Part shown: one piece after another, positions 1 to 8,561 of the stretch
Layout: each line of letters begins with the position of its first letter
Numbering within the stretch: the first letter of the stretch is position 1
Assembly: GCF_009650435.1 (NCBI RefSeq)
Contig: NZ_VVIP01000033.1
Location: 1-64,000, forward strand
DNA: 64,000 nt
Direction of reading: 5' to 3'
Source: Foetidibacter luteolus
Lineage (GTDB): Bacteria > Bacteroidota > Bacteroidia > Chitinophagales > Chitinophagaceae
Program-made: the position numbers and the translations under genes
The notes under the pieces: model-generated
What the model was told of the DNA's origin: nothing
The model's input: the letters and a program-made list of their open reading frames with translations, nothing else
Database searches by the model: none

Positions 1-62
1 AGCTTAACCATACAGCAACTGAGCATTATGTTCGAGGGGAGGATGGCCGCAATTTTCTAAAA

Positions 63-114
63 ATTTTTCACGTTCCTTTTTCCGGCCATGGCCGGAAAAA
101 GGAACGTGAAAAAT
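63..114. repeat. Perfect 52-bp palindrome
   Basis: The two 26-bp arms are exact reverse complements with no spacer; the centre is CCATGG between positions 88 and 89. A and T runs at both ends make it resemble a bidirectional intrinsic terminator, but a spacer-less palindrome of this size is larger than a terminator needs. No flanking gene is visible to the left, so its job cannot be assigned. Confidence 0.9.
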
Positions 115-239
115 AACCTTGACACAGTTTAAATTACACTCCCGAGAACTGTATGTAGTAGAAAACCTCAAGTAGCTAAATGGTTACCGATAACCTGTCG
201 ACTGGATGTCTTTGGATTGTCGCTTAGCGTGCCATGTAA

Positions 240-445
240 TAGCCCAACAACCTGCCTGCAAAATAGCAAGCCTGTCACACTTTGGGTGAAGGATTGAAGC
301 GGTTACCCCGGTGAAGCCTTCGCAACCGGGCCTTGTGCCGGGGTAATAGTACAACCGAGTTAAAAGCAACTGAATGTTGCTTTTGACGAAGGTGGCAAAC
401 GCAGTTCTGCCCGGCCCGAGGGACGAGTGGCACCCCCCGATAAAT
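240..445 (-). repeat. REP-like dispersed repeat R1, copy A
   Basis: Read on the minus strand, this matches the family at 14435, 19106, 20226 and 30886: a GGGGGTG start, a GGGCCGGGC segment, CCGGGGTAACCGCTTCAATC, then TTCACCC. It carries an extra internal stretch of about 60 bp that the other copies lack. It also shares with the 14435 copy a tail ending near TTGCAGG. Confidence 0.65.
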
Positions 446-718
446 CTCTGCTTAGTACCCATATAAAAAATAAAGTCCCGCTTTTGCAGGACTTTCCGGG
501 GCTATAGTTAAGGGTTGAAACTAAGGGAGGGTTATGGGTTGGGCTTAGGGCAAAGTTGGTGGCTTAAGGTTGTGATCATATAATTTCCAATTTGATGCCA
601 GGCATATATTCTTTCATAATTGATTGATATACAGTAAATTAATTTTCCGATGTGCTTTTGCTTTTCTCTTTTCTGGAAAAAAACCTTCCTGCTGTGGGAA
701 AGAATAGTTTTATAAAAG

Positions 719-732
719 AATGAATATTCATT
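719..732. promoter_or_regulatory. Candidate TetR operator (14-bp perfect palindrome)
   Basis: AATGAATATTCATT is a perfect palindrome directly upstream of a TATATTTG box (733-740) and 15 bp before the regulator's start codon. Position and symmetry fit autoregulation by the TetR-type protein encoded just downstream. The operator assignment is inferred from position. Confidence 0.55.
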
Positions 733-740
733 TATATTTG
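733..740 (+). promoter_or_regulatory. Bacteroidota-type -7 box of the TetR gene
   Basis: TATATTTG fits the Bacteroidota sigma-ABfr -7 consensus TAnnTTTG. The start codon ATG follows only 7 nt later, so the transcript would have almost no leader. No convincing -33 TTTG element is visible. Confidence 0.5.
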
Positions 741-747
741 TTCCTGT

Positions 748-1338
748 ATGAGGCTTAAAGACGACAACAAAAAAGAGCGCATCCGCAACAAAGCCATAGA
801 AATGATTGTGCACCATGGCTTTGACGGCCTGAGCATGCAGAAACTGGCAAAAGCTGCGGGTGTATCTCCGGCCACTATATACATACATTACAAAGACCGC
901 GACGACCTTATTGTAACCATTAGCCTTGAGATAGCTAACCGCCTGTTTGAAAGCAGCCTGCTGAACTTTAGCCCTGATATGAACTTTGAAGAAGGCATGA
1001 GGCTGCAATGGAAAAACAGGGCCAACTTTTTTATTGCGCACCCCATGGACATGCTTTTTATTGAACAGGTACGCTATTCCCCCGTTTATGAAAAAGTAAG
1101 GGAAATGCTCGGCCAGAATTTTAAAGAAATCATGGGCCGTTTTGTTAACAAAGCCATTGCCAACAGCCAGTTGGTTCCATTGCCTTTTGAAGTGTACTGG
1201 TCGGTGGCTTTTGCGCCGCTTTACCAGTTAATTAAGTTTCATACCCAGGGTAAAAGCTACACAGGTAAAAACTTTACCCTGGATGAAGCCATGATGGAAC
1301 AAACCTTGCAACTGGTGCTGAAGGCTTTAAAACCATAG
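748..1338 (+). CDS. TetR/AcrR family transcriptional regulator
   Basis: A 196-residue protein with an N-terminal TetR-type helix-turn-helix (about residues 8-55; AAGVSPATIYIHYKDRDDLI is the recognition-helix region) and a divergent ligand-binding C-terminal half. TetR proteins are dimeric repressors released by small molecules. The MFS exporter gene begins 68 bp downstream on the same strand, so the likely role is control of that efflux pump and of itself through the palindrome at 719-732. The start follows a TATATTTG box by 7 nt and no earlier start is plausible, so translation may be leaderless. The ligand cannot be told from sequence. Confidence 0.9.
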   Translation: MRLKDDNKKERIRNKAIEMIVHHGFDGLSMQKLAKAAGVSPATIYIHYKDRDDLIVTISLEIANRLFESSLLNFSPDMNFEEGMRLQWKNRANFFIAHPMDMLFIEQVRYSPVYEKVREMLGQNFKEIMGRFVNKAIANSQLVPLPFEVYWSVAFAPLYQLIKFHTQGKSYTGKNFTLDEAMMEQTLQLVLKALKP

Positions 1339-1406
1339 TTTACATAATTACCATTACTACCAATGCCGGCATTTTTTGCAAAGAGTTGCCGGATTAATAC
1401 ATACTT

Positions 1407-2675
1407 ATGCAGCCAACACAAAATACATCAGCAAAATTTACCCGTTACCAGGTTTTTGTTATTGCCATCATAGCCATTATACAGTTTACCATAATCCTTG
1501 ATTTTATGGTACTGTCTCCGCTCGGCGCCATTTTAATGGATAAACTCAGCATCAGCACACACCAGTTTGGGCTGGTGGTATCGGCTTATGCATTTAGTGC
1601 CGGCGCATCGGGACTGTTAACGGCTGGCTTTGCCGATAAATTTGACCGCAAGAAGCTCCTGCTCTTTTTTTACGCCGGTTTCCTTGCAGGTACATTGTTC
1701 TGCGGTCTTGCCCCCAATTATCATTTTTTGCTCGTGGCCCGCATTATAACAGGGCTGTTTGGCGGTGTTATAGGGGCTGTAGGGTTTGCCATTGTAACAG
1801 ACCTTTTTACCATGCAGGTACGTGGCCGCGTAATGGGGTTTGTGCAAATGGCCTTTGCCGCCAGCCAGGTGTTGGGGCTGCCTACAGGTCTTTACCTGGC
1901 CAATAAATTCGGCTGGCATTCGCCTTTCTTTCTCATTGCTGGTTTTGGCCTTATTGTAGGCGTTCTTATTATAATTTATATGCGGCCGGTAATAGGCCAT
2001 CTTGCATTGCAAACCCAACGCAACGCGTTTGAACACCTGGGCAAAACCATTGCTGAGCCGGCATATCTCCGTGCCTTTTTGGCAACCACCCTGCTGGCAA
2101 CCGGCGGTTTTATGTTAATGCCTTTTGGCAGCGCCTTTAGCATACACAATCTTGGCATACAGCTTTCAGACCTGCCATTGCTCTACCTGGTTACCGGCCT
2201 TTGTTCAATGGTGCTGGGCCCGCTGGCAGGCAAGCTTAGCGATAGCATCGGCAAGTTTAACATGTTTTGCGTGGGCACTATTATCACCCTTGTAATGGTG
2301 CTTATTTATACACGCCTTGGCATTACCCCGCTGTGGATAATCATCGTCATCAACATCCTGTTGTTTACGGGAATCACCTCCCGCATGATATCCGCCTCGG
2401 CTTTAATGACTGCCGTGCCCGAGCCCAAAGACAGGGGCGCTTTTATGAGTATTAATTCATCGGTGCAGCAGGTATCCGGTGGTATATCTTCCGTTATTGC
2501 CGGCTTAATTGTTGTTCAGCACGGCAACGGCCCGCTGCGGCATTACGATACGCTTGGTTATGTGGTGGTAGCTGCCATGCTGGTAACTGTTGTTATGTTG
2601 TACTACGTAAACCGCCAGCTAAGCAATAAGGCAAAAACCGCCAGCCCTGTTGCGGGTGGCGTGGTAATGGAATAA
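1407..2675 (+). CDS. MFS transporter, DHA1-like efflux permease
   Basis: A 422-residue inner-membrane protein with about 12 hydrophobic segments and the MFS motif A between TM2 and TM3 (GFADKFDRKK, near residue 73). The overall pattern fits the proton-driven drug/solute exporters of the DHA1/AraJ type. It sits directly behind a TetR regulator, the common arrangement for inducible efflux. The substrate is unknown. The N-terminal tail before TM1 is about 14 residues. Confidence 0.88.
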   Translation: MQPTQNTSAKFTRYQVFVIAIIAIIQFTIILDFMVLSPLGAILMDKLSISTHQFGLVVSAYAFSAGASGLLTAGFADKFDRKKLLLFFYAGFLAGTLFCGLAPNYHFLLVARIITGLFGGVIGAVGFAIVTDLFTMQVRGRVMGFVQMAFAASQVLGLPTGLYLANKFGWHSPFFLIAGFGLIVGVLIIIYMRPVIGHLALQTQRNAFEHLGKTIAEPAYLRAFLATTLLATGGFMLMPFGSAFSIHNLGIQLSDLPLLYLVTGLCSMVLGPLAGKLSDSIGKFNMFCVGTIITLVMVLIYTRLGITPLWIIIVINILLFTGITSRMISASALMTAVPEPKDRGAFMSINSSVQQVSGGISSVIAGLIVVQHGNGPLRHYDTLGYVVVAAMLVTVVMLYYVNRQLSNKAKTASPVAGGVVME

Positions 2676-2703
2676 TCATTATTGCTTCGCAATAATTTGG
2701 CAA

Positions 2704-2770
2704 AGGCTATGATACCGGCTTTCGGTTTTTCATAGCATCGCCTGTTGCGTCGCAATCCTTTCATCGGTTG
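2704..2770 (-). repeat. Dispersed repeat R4, copy 1
   Basis: On the minus strand this reads GATGAAAGGATTGCGACGCA, then ggcgatg, then ATGAAAAACCG, ending near GGTATCA. It matches the 32690-32755 element closely and the outer part of the 18570-18750 element. Confidence 0.6.
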
Positions 2771-2810
2771 GTTCATTGGGCGGCTTTTTAGCCCGGGTTA
2801 GATTAGCTTT

Positions 2811-3296
2811 TCAGGCATATCCATTATAACTAAAAAAGGAGACTTTCTTTTTTGAAAGATTTAATCGCATTTGGTAAAAGCAATTCCCTCCGTCATCAAC
2901 CTGCACAAAAACAGAAAGCCATGTTTGGTTTTTCCAATTACAAAAACCGTTTACATAAACAAGTTTGTCACCTTGGCTGTCTGTTACTACAATAAACTGT
3001 CTTTTGTAGCTATCAAATGCACGGGATGCTCTTTCGGTTTTCATCTGTTCTTTGGTCAGGCTGTCAATAACAGCAATTTCGCTTTCTGATAATGCTGCAG
3101 GCTTGCAGGCAGAATCAAAAAAATCTTTTGCAAGATTGTTTAAGATTACATATTGCACGCTGTCCTGGCTGTCTTTGGAAGCAGCGGGTAATGACTTAGC
3201 CTGGGCAGGTTGGCCCGGGCAATCGGAATTTGTGAATAAAAGTAAAATCGTTAAGATACATAAGCATCCGGCGTTACAGGGTTTCAGACGTTTCAT
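2811..3296 (-). CDS. Hypothetical exported protein
   Basis: A 161-residue protein with a basic N-terminus and a hydrophobic segment (about residues 10-24) that should act as an export signal. The C-terminal 30 residues (DDGGNCFYQMRLNLSKKK followed by a short polar end) resemble the tail of a family of small envelope proteins in Chitinophagaceae of unknown role. Four cysteines occur outside the signal region. It is transcribed toward the MFS gene and has no obvious partner. Function not recognised. Confidence 0.7.
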   Translation of the reverse strand: MKRLKPCNAGCLCILTILLLFTNSDCPGQPAQAKSLPAASKDSQDSVQYVILNNLAKDFFDSACKPAALSESEIAVIDSLTKEQMKTERASRAFDSYKRQFIVVTDSQGDKLVYVNGFCNWKNQTWLSVFVQVDDGGNCFYQMRLNLSKKKVSFFSYNGYA

Positions 3297-3658
3297 CAGG
3301 CTTGATTTATTTTAAAAATAAAATAAACAATTTATTTATTTGGGTACTTTTACCCCCATTGCTGTAACACTAACCTTTTCAAAGCTTATTAACCATCTCT
3401 TCATCAACATCTCCATAATGCCCAGGTAAAATGCGGCTGTGGCCATTCTTGATTCAATATCGTTTAGAGAAGGATGTCAGCCTGAGCCTGTCGAAGGCGG
3501 GTGCGTGAAATGCAACGGATATAAAACGGTTTCGATCCCAAAGTTTCGGAACTCAACCTGACATTGGTTTATTAACTATACGACATTGATTATTGATTGT
3601 GCAGCCCGGCATTATTGAAAAGCTCATATTTTAAAACATATATACCCTCAAAATTGCT
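3297..3658. other. Intergenic spacer with R5 repeat
   Basis: This spacer separates two divergent genes and must hold both promoters. Only one repeat was recognised: the CCTGAGCCTGTCGAAGGC element at 3477-3499, which recurs at 44775, 47362 and 52828. No exact TAnnTTTG box was found before the GMC gene. Confidence 0.6.
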
Positions 3659-5398
3659 ATGGGAGATTTTCAGATTAAGAAATCGTCAAAGGTTTACGAT
3701 GCCGTTGTGGTAGGCTCTGGCGCAGGCGGGGGCATGGCCGCTTATGTACTGGCGCATGCCGGTGTAAAAGTGCTGATGCTGGAGGCAGGCGCCTACTTCG
3801 ATCCAGCCAAACATTCCTCGCAGTTAAAGTTTCCTTACGAATCGCCACGCCGGGGCGCCCGTACCAAAGAGCGTGGCTTTGGCGATTTTGATGCGGCTTT
3901 CGGTTCCTGGGAGTTGGATGGAGAACCTTACACCACCAAAGACAATACGCAGTTTGACTGGTTCCGTTCCCGCATGCTGGGCGGCCGTACCAACCACTGG
4001 GGAAGAATTTCTTTAAGATTTGGCCCCAAAGACTTTCAGCCAGACGATGGCGTTAGCGAACGCTGGCCCATTACTTACGACGAGGTTAAACCTTACTACG
4101 ATAAGGTTGACCGCCTGCTGGGCATATTCGGCACTGTAGAAGGCCTGGAGAATGAGCCCGATGGTATTTTTATGAAGCCACCCAAGCCGCGGTTACCGGA
4201 GCTTTTTATAGTAAAAGGCGCTGCCGCTGCCGGTGTTAAAGTAATACCGGGCAGGGGTTCTGTACTTACTGAGCCTTTACCCGGCAATAAGGAAAGGGGC
4301 ACCTGTTTCTATTGCGGGCAGTGTGGGCGTGCCTGTAAAGCTTATGCGGATTTTTCTTCCTCCTCCTGCCTGGTGATACCGGCACTTAAAACCGGTAACC
4401 TGGAGCTTATTTCCAACGCCATGGTGCGGGAAGTGTTAACGGATAAAAATGGACAGGCCACCGGCGTATCCTACATAAGCAAAGATGATATGCAGGAATA
4501 CCAGGTAAGCGCCAAAACGGTGATATTGGGGGCCAGCTCCTGCGAATCTGCCAGGATCATGCTCAATTCAAAATCTACCGTGTATGCCAACGGCCTTGGT
4601 AACAGCAGCGGCCTGGTGGGCAGGTACCTGCAGGATTCAACCGGGTCTTCACAATCCGGCATATTGCCGCAGTTGTTAGACCGCAAACGTTTTAATGAAG
4701 ATGCCACAGGCACCATTAACATTTATGCCCCCTGGCTGCAGGATAACAAGAAACTGGATTTTCCCCGTGGTTACCATATTGAGTTTGGCGGTGGCATGAG
4801 CATGCCCGGCTATGGCTTTGGCAGCTATGTACCCAAATACAATGGTGTACTGCCCGGCAGGGATGGCAAAAAGAAAGAGGCCGGGGGGTATGGCGCTTCC
4901 CTTAAGGATGATTACCGCAGGTTTTATGGCATACAGTTCGGCATGGCTGGCCGCGGCGTAGGCATGGCCCGCTATGATAACTATTGCGAAATAGACCCTA
5001 ACGTGGTAGACAAATACGGCATTCCTGTACTGCGCTTTAACTACAAATGGAACAATGACGAAATAAACCAGGCCAGGCACATGCAGGAAACCTTTAGCCG
5101 CATTATACACGAAATGGGCGGCATACCTATTTCCAAACCGCATGGCCCTGAAGATATGTGGGGGCTGGAAGCACCCGGCCGCATTATTCACGAAGTAGGC
5201 ACTACCAGGATGGGAAATGACAGCCGTAAATCTGTACTGAACAAATGGTGCCAGAGCCATGACTGCAAAAACCTGTTTGTAGTGGATGGCGGGTCTCATG
5301 TGCAGCAGTCTGACAAGAATGCCACCTGGACTATACTTGCCTTATCAATGCGTACGGCGGAATACATACTGGACCAGCGCAGCAAACAAAACATTTAA
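3659..5398 (+). CDS. GMC-family FAD-dependent sugar dehydrogenase, large subunit
   Basis: A 579-residue flavoprotein. The FAD-binding GSGAGG motif is at residues 19-24. A C-terminal GMC oxidoreductase domain contains GGSHVQQSDKNA with H547 as the likely catalytic base. Cysteines C216, C219, C222 and C226 (CFYCGQCGRAC) lie where the bacterial FAD-glucose and glycoside dehydrogenases carry an Fe-S cluster. It is followed after 24 bp by a subunit-3 protein, the usual partner that carries the Tat signal and brings the complex to the periplasm. Related complexes oxidise sugars at C1 or C3 and pass electrons to cytochromes; here the substrate is inferred only from the neighbouring genes. Confidence 0.85.
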   Translation: MGDFQIKKSSKVYDAVVVGSGAGGGMAAYVLAHAGVKVLMLEAGAYFDPAKHSSQLKFPYESPRRGARTKERGFGDFDAAFGSWELDGEPYTTKDNTQFDWFRSRMLGGRTNHWGRISLRFGPKDFQPDDGVSERWPITYDEVKPYYDKVDRLLGIFGTVEGLENEPDGIFMKPPKPRLPELFIVKGAAAAGVKVIPGRGSVLTEPLPGNKERGTCFYCGQCGRACKAYADFSSSSCLVIPALKTGNLELISNAMVREVLTDKNGQATGVSYISKDDMQEYQVSAKTVILGASSCESARIMLNSKSTVYANGLGNSSGLVGRYLQDSTGSSQSGILPQLLDRKRFNEDATGTINIYAPWLQDNKKLDFPRGYHIEFGGGMSMPGYGFGSYVPKYNGVLPGRDGKKKEAGGYGASLKDDYRRFYGIQFGMAGRGVGMARYDNYCEIDPNVVDKYGIPVLRFNYKWNNDEINQARHMQETFSRIIHEMGGIPISKPHGPEDMWGLEAPGRIIHEVGTTRMGNDSRKSVLNKWCQSHDCKNLFVVDGGSHVQQSDKNATWTILALSMRTAEYILDQRSKQNI

Positions 5399-5422
5399 TC
5401 AACTCTTTCAACATACTTACTT

Positions 5423-6058
5423 ATGGACAGGCGCGAATCGTTAAAAGCCCTTGGTATAACCACCATCTCCGCAGGTGTTTTATTGGATGCCTGCAAGCCT
5501 AAGCCCAAAGAGCAGGCCGAAAAGGCCGCGGCCAATACCGGGGATACTGCCGACAGGCAGCCGGTAGAGATAGAAAGGGACAAAAAGCTGCATGCCGAAA
5601 CCTTCTTTACCCCGCACGAAATGGCCACCATTACCATACTCGGCGATATCATTATACCTAAAGATGAACATTCCGGCAGCGCCAGCGACGCCAAAGTGCC
5701 GGAGTTTATAGAGTTTATTGTAAAAGATATGCCAGAGCATCAAACGCCCATGCGTGGCGGGCTGCGCTGGCTGGATGTACAGTGCATGAACCGCTACAGC
5801 AACGCGTTTAAAGATTGCACCCGGCAACAGCAACTTGAATTGGTGGATGAAATTGCCTACCCCGGCAAAGCCAAACCCGAAATGCAGCAGGGCGTTGCTT
5901 TTTTCGACAGGATGCGCAGCCTTACTGCCACCGGATTTTTTACCACAAAAATGGGTATTGACGACCTGGGTTATGTAGGCAATGTACCCAATAAATGGGA
6001 AGGTGTTCCGGAAGACATTATTAAGCAATACGGGCTTGAAAACGTGAAATTAGGGTAG
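5423..6058 (+). CDS. Gluconate 2-dehydrogenase subunit 3 family protein
   Basis: A 211-residue small subunit with a Tat-like start (DRRESLKALG, residues 2-11) and a lipobox-like LLDAC ending at C24, so it may be an exported lipoprotein. The body (FFTPHEMATITILGDIIIP onward) matches the gluconate_2-dh3 family, which escorts the GMC flavoprotein and helps maturation. It lies 24 bp after the large subunit and is probably co-transcribed and co-exported with it. A separate cytochrome c subunit gene is not next to it. Confidence 0.85.
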   Translation: MDRRESLKALGITTISAGVLLDACKPKPKEQAEKAAANTGDTADRQPVEIERDKKLHAETFFTPHEMATITILGDIIIPKDEHSGSASDAKVPEFIEFIVKDMPEHQTPMRGGLRWLDVQCMNRYSNAFKDCTRQQQLELVDEIAYPGKAKPEMQQGVAFFDRMRSLTATGFFTTKMGIDDLGYVGNVPNKWEGVPEDIIKQYGLENVKLG

Positions 6059-6305
6059 CTGATGATTGCTGAATGTGTACAATAAAACTGGCCAGGAGGA
6101 TGGTGGCTGGCATCCCACACGCAAATTTCCTCTCTCCACTTGCCCTGGTAATGTGCAGTGTAAAATTGATAACACCGAATGAGCGCCTGACCGGCTTTAA
6201 AAAGAAATAGCTGGCATGCCAGTTGTTACATTACGGGATATGAATATATTGCGGGTACGCTAAGCTCACTCCGCCATTATCAATAACCAAACAAATTGAC
6301 TTACC

Positions 6306-7421
6306 ATGAATTCACGCCGCGACTTTTTGCAAAAGATAGCTGCCTCTACCATTGCGTTACCTTTTGTGCCTTTATATGGCGCCGCCAGAAAAGAAGCTGT
6401 TAAACAACCTTACCAGGGGCCGGTATTGCGTGTAGCCATTATGGGCCTTGGCGGTTATGGCACCCGTGTTGCAGACGCAATGCGGGATTGCAAAATGGCT
6501 AAGCTAACCGGTGTGGTTAGCGGAACACCGTCTAAAATAAAGGACTGGCAGGCTAAGTACGGTGTACCCGAAAAGAACTGCTACAACTACGAAAATTTTG
6601 ACGCCGTTAAAAACAACCCGGATATTGATGCTATTTATATAACCACGCCCAATGCTTTGCATAAGGATGAAGCCATACGCGTTGCCAAAGCCGGCAAGCA
6701 TGTTATTTGCGAAAAGCCTATGGCGCTAAACGCGGTTGAGGGCCAGGCGATGGTAGATGCATGCAAGACCGCCAACGTAAAACTGCTGGTAGGTTACCGC
6801 ATGCACTTTGAAGCCAAAACGCTGGAGGTGATACGCATGCGCAATGCGGGGGAGTTTGGAAAGCCTTTGTTTTTCCAGGGGCTTAGCGGTTTCAGGATTG
6901 GCGACCCTACCCAATGGCGGCTGAACAAACAACTGGCCGGTGGCGGCGCCATGATGGATATTGGTATTTACTCCGTTAACGGCGCCCGTTACATGATTGG
7001 TGAAGACCCCATTTGGGTTACCGCCCAGGAAACCAAAAACGACCATGTAAAGTTTAAAGAAGGCGTTGATGAAACCATCACGTTCCAGTTTGGTTTTCCC
7101 GGTGGCGCAACAGCTTCCTGCCTTTCTACCTACAGCATGAACGGCCTTGACAAATTTTACCTGAACGGCGAGAAAGGGTTTGCGGAAATGCAGCCCTCTA
7201 CCGGCTATGGCCCTATTTTGGGCCGTACCCACAAAGGCGAGTTAACCCAGCCCCATGTTACACACCAAACCGTGCAGATGGATGAAATGGCAGGTATCAT
7301 CCTGCAGGGCAAGCAACCGGTGGTGGCTGTAGACGGAGAAGAAGGGCTAAAAGATTTAAAGATTATTGATGCTATTTATGAGGCTGTTAAAACCGGCAAC
7401 AAGATAGCATTGCAATTATAG
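6306..7421 (+). CDS. Gfo/Idh/MocA family oxidoreductase, Tat-exported
   Basis: A 371-residue protein with a Tat signal (SRRDFLQKIAAS near residues 3-14), a Rossmann GLGGYG motif at 47-52, the family EKP motif at 136-138 and the DIGIYSVNG segment of the C-terminal domain. The organisation is like periplasmic glucose-fructose oxidoreductase, with tightly bound NADP. It lies 247 bp behind the GMC pair on the same strand. In Bacteroidota, enzymes of this type occur with 3-keto-glycoside metabolism, so acting on a keto-sugar made by the GMC complex is a reasonable inference. Confidence 0.85.
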   Translation: MNSRRDFLQKIAASTIALPFVPLYGAARKEAVKQPYQGPVLRVAIMGLGGYGTRVADAMRDCKMAKLTGVVSGTPSKIKDWQAKYGVPEKNCYNYENFDAVKNNPDIDAIYITTPNALHKDEAIRVAKAGKHVICEKPMALNAVEGQAMVDACKTANVKLLVGYRMHFEAKTLEVIRMRNAGEFGKPLFFQGLSGFRIGDPTQWRLNKQLAGGGAMMDIGIYSVNGARYMIGEDPIWVTAQETKNDHVKFKEGVDETITFQFGFPGGATASCLSTYSMNGLDKFYLNGEKGFAEMQPSTGYGPILGRTHKGELTQPHVTHQTVQMDEMAGIILQGKQPVVAVDGEEGLKDLKIIDAIYEAVKTGNKIALQL

Positions 7422-7442
7422 CTGCATGGCCTGCTGTAAAGT

Positions 7443-7474
7443 AACTGCCCGCATGATGCTCCATGCGGGCAGTT
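7443..7474. terminator. Bidirectional hairpin between convergent genes
   Basis: A 13-bp perfect stem (7443-7455 with 7462-7474) around a 6-nt loop sits between the convergent oxidoreductase and lipoprotein genes. The following tract is only moderately T-rich (gtgtgttat). Confidence 0.6.
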
Positions 7475-7479
7475 GTGTG

Positions 7480-7875
7480 TTATGGTGTTGTTACGGTAGC
7501 CCAGGCATCCATCACATTGCCCATATTATCCCTAACGGTAACAACCACGGTAATGGTTTGGCCGGGTGTGCAATCGCAGGTAACAATTACGGCAAGGTCA
7601 ATCACATCGGGCCTGTTATCTGTGTCGGGCAGTAAAGTGGCTTTGGCGCAATCTGAATTAGGTCCCGTGGCAACGGCTGCAAAAGAAGTAATGGTAATGG
7701 CTTTTCCGTTGGCATGAGAGGCTGTAAAAGGCAATCTTGTACTGCCGTTGCAGGGCACAGGCGCCTGGTTGGTAAAGGCCGCTGTTATGGGGTTGGCCGC
7801 CTGGCAACCGGCCAGCAGGCACAGCAGTGCCGCAGCGGTAAAGCGCATGCACTTTATGAAAGGTTCCGGTTTCAT
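7480..7875 (-). CDS. Hypothetical lipoprotein
   Basis: A 131-residue protein with a lipoprotein signal; the lipobox LLAGC ends at C24. The start could be the internal Met10 (MRFTAAALLC), which gives a more typical signal length. The mature part is Thr/Ala/Val-rich, with four further cysteines and a beta-rich look (ITVVVTVRDNMGNVMDAW). No family was recognised. It is single-gene, convergent with the oxidoreductase. Confidence 0.65.
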   Translation of the reverse strand: MKPEPFIKCMRFTAAALLCLLAGCQAANPITAAFTNQAPVPCNGSTRLPFTASHANGKAITITSFAAVATGPNSDCAKATLLPDTDNRPDVIDLAVIVTCDCTPGQTITVVVTVRDNMGNVMDAWATVTTP

Positions 7876-8021
7876 ATATGGTATGTTTTGATGACGGGCT
7901 TATTGCGTGTATGCGGTAATGCAGGTAGCGGGCTTATCCTTTGCGTAGTTGTGATTGTGTAGTAAACTTAAGCTGGCAGCAACGGGCATAAACACCTATT
8001 AAGTTACAAAAGTTTTATGCC

Positions 8022-8059
8022 AAAACAAAGCATGGGCGGTACCGCCCATGCTTTGTTTT
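8022..8059. repeat. Perfect 38-bp palindrome, terminator-like
   Basis: Both 19-bp arms are exact reverse complements, with GGTACC at the centre, an A run on the left and a T run on the right. It could act as an intrinsic terminator in either direction. It lies 146 bp upstream of the lipoprotein start and 336 bp beyond the end of the two-gene cassette to its right, so the transcript it would stop is unclear. Confidence 0.85.
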
Positions 8060-8075
8060 TAAATACAACAGGTTT

Positions 8076-8140
8076 TGAGCCAGGGGGCAGGAATGCTATG
8101 AGGCTGCTGTTGCGTCGCACTCTTGTACGCCACCGCTATA
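8076..8140 (+). repeat. Dispersed repeat R3, copy 1
   Basis: It holds the shared core TTGCGTCGCACTCTTGTAC behind a GGCAGGA...CTATGAGGC segment. Related copies are at 9296-9430 (minus), 32383-32470 and 44595-44740. Confidence 0.6.
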
Positions 8141-8395
8141 GGCAGCTACACATTACCCATCCCGGAGATATTGCGGGATACCCGTTTCTAGTTGAACATG
8201 GCCTTTCATGCCCGCCGCAAGCCCTCAATAAACTAATTTTAGGAGAAGGCGTTTGGAGTTAGGTAATTACCCTATGAATACAACAAAAAATATTTACTGA
8301 TAAGATAGCTTATGATTTGCTGGTTTTACCTTAAATGCGCAAGCCCTTTCAATCTAAAAAAAGTAGGGTGGCAACAGTGTGGGGCAATTAGGTAG

Positions 8396-8557
8396 TTAGA
8401 ACTTGGGGATGCCTACGGTTTTAAGAAGATGATTGGCGCGGTTTACTTTGTCCTGAAACAAAGGCTGGTCATTATACTTGCCTTGAAGTGAAGGGTTGAT
8501 TTTATCGGCCTTCCGCTGCCTTTTTTTGGTGATATTTGCTTTTTGTGCTGTTTTCAT
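8396..8557 (-). CDS. 53-residue basic protein, partner of the DUF6934-like gene
   Basis: A small intact frame that begins ATG four bases after the TGA of the upstream gene and ends TAA. It is strongly basic at the N-terminus (MKTAQKANITKKRQRKADK) and has a compact hydrophobic end (ANHLLKTVGIPKF). The tight spacing, matching strand and absence of any other gene nearby indicate one transcript with its neighbour. No catalytic motif was recognised. A DNA-, RNA- or protein-binding role, such as the antidote or partner of the larger protein, is a guess from size, charge and linkage only. Confidence 0.65.
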   Translation of the reverse strand: MKTAQKANITKKRQRKADKINPSLQGKYNDQPLFQDKVNRANHLLKTVGIPKF

Positions 8558-8561
8558 ACTA

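Larger units (their letters stand above)
1..718. other. Non-coding left edge
   Basis: No credible gene was found in this stretch. The reading frames present are antisense or run through repeats. It holds a perfect 52-bp palindrome (63-114), a diverged copy of the dispersed REP-like family (240-445), and the region upstream of the TetR regulator. The rest shows no recognisable structure. Confidence 0.6.

Noticed and set aside
532..1041. Minus-strand open frame of 169 codons
   Set aside because: It overlaps the TetR gene in antisense and has no recognisable features.
8017..8262. Short plus-strand frame
   Set aside because: It begins inside the 38-bp palindrome and runs through repeat R3.
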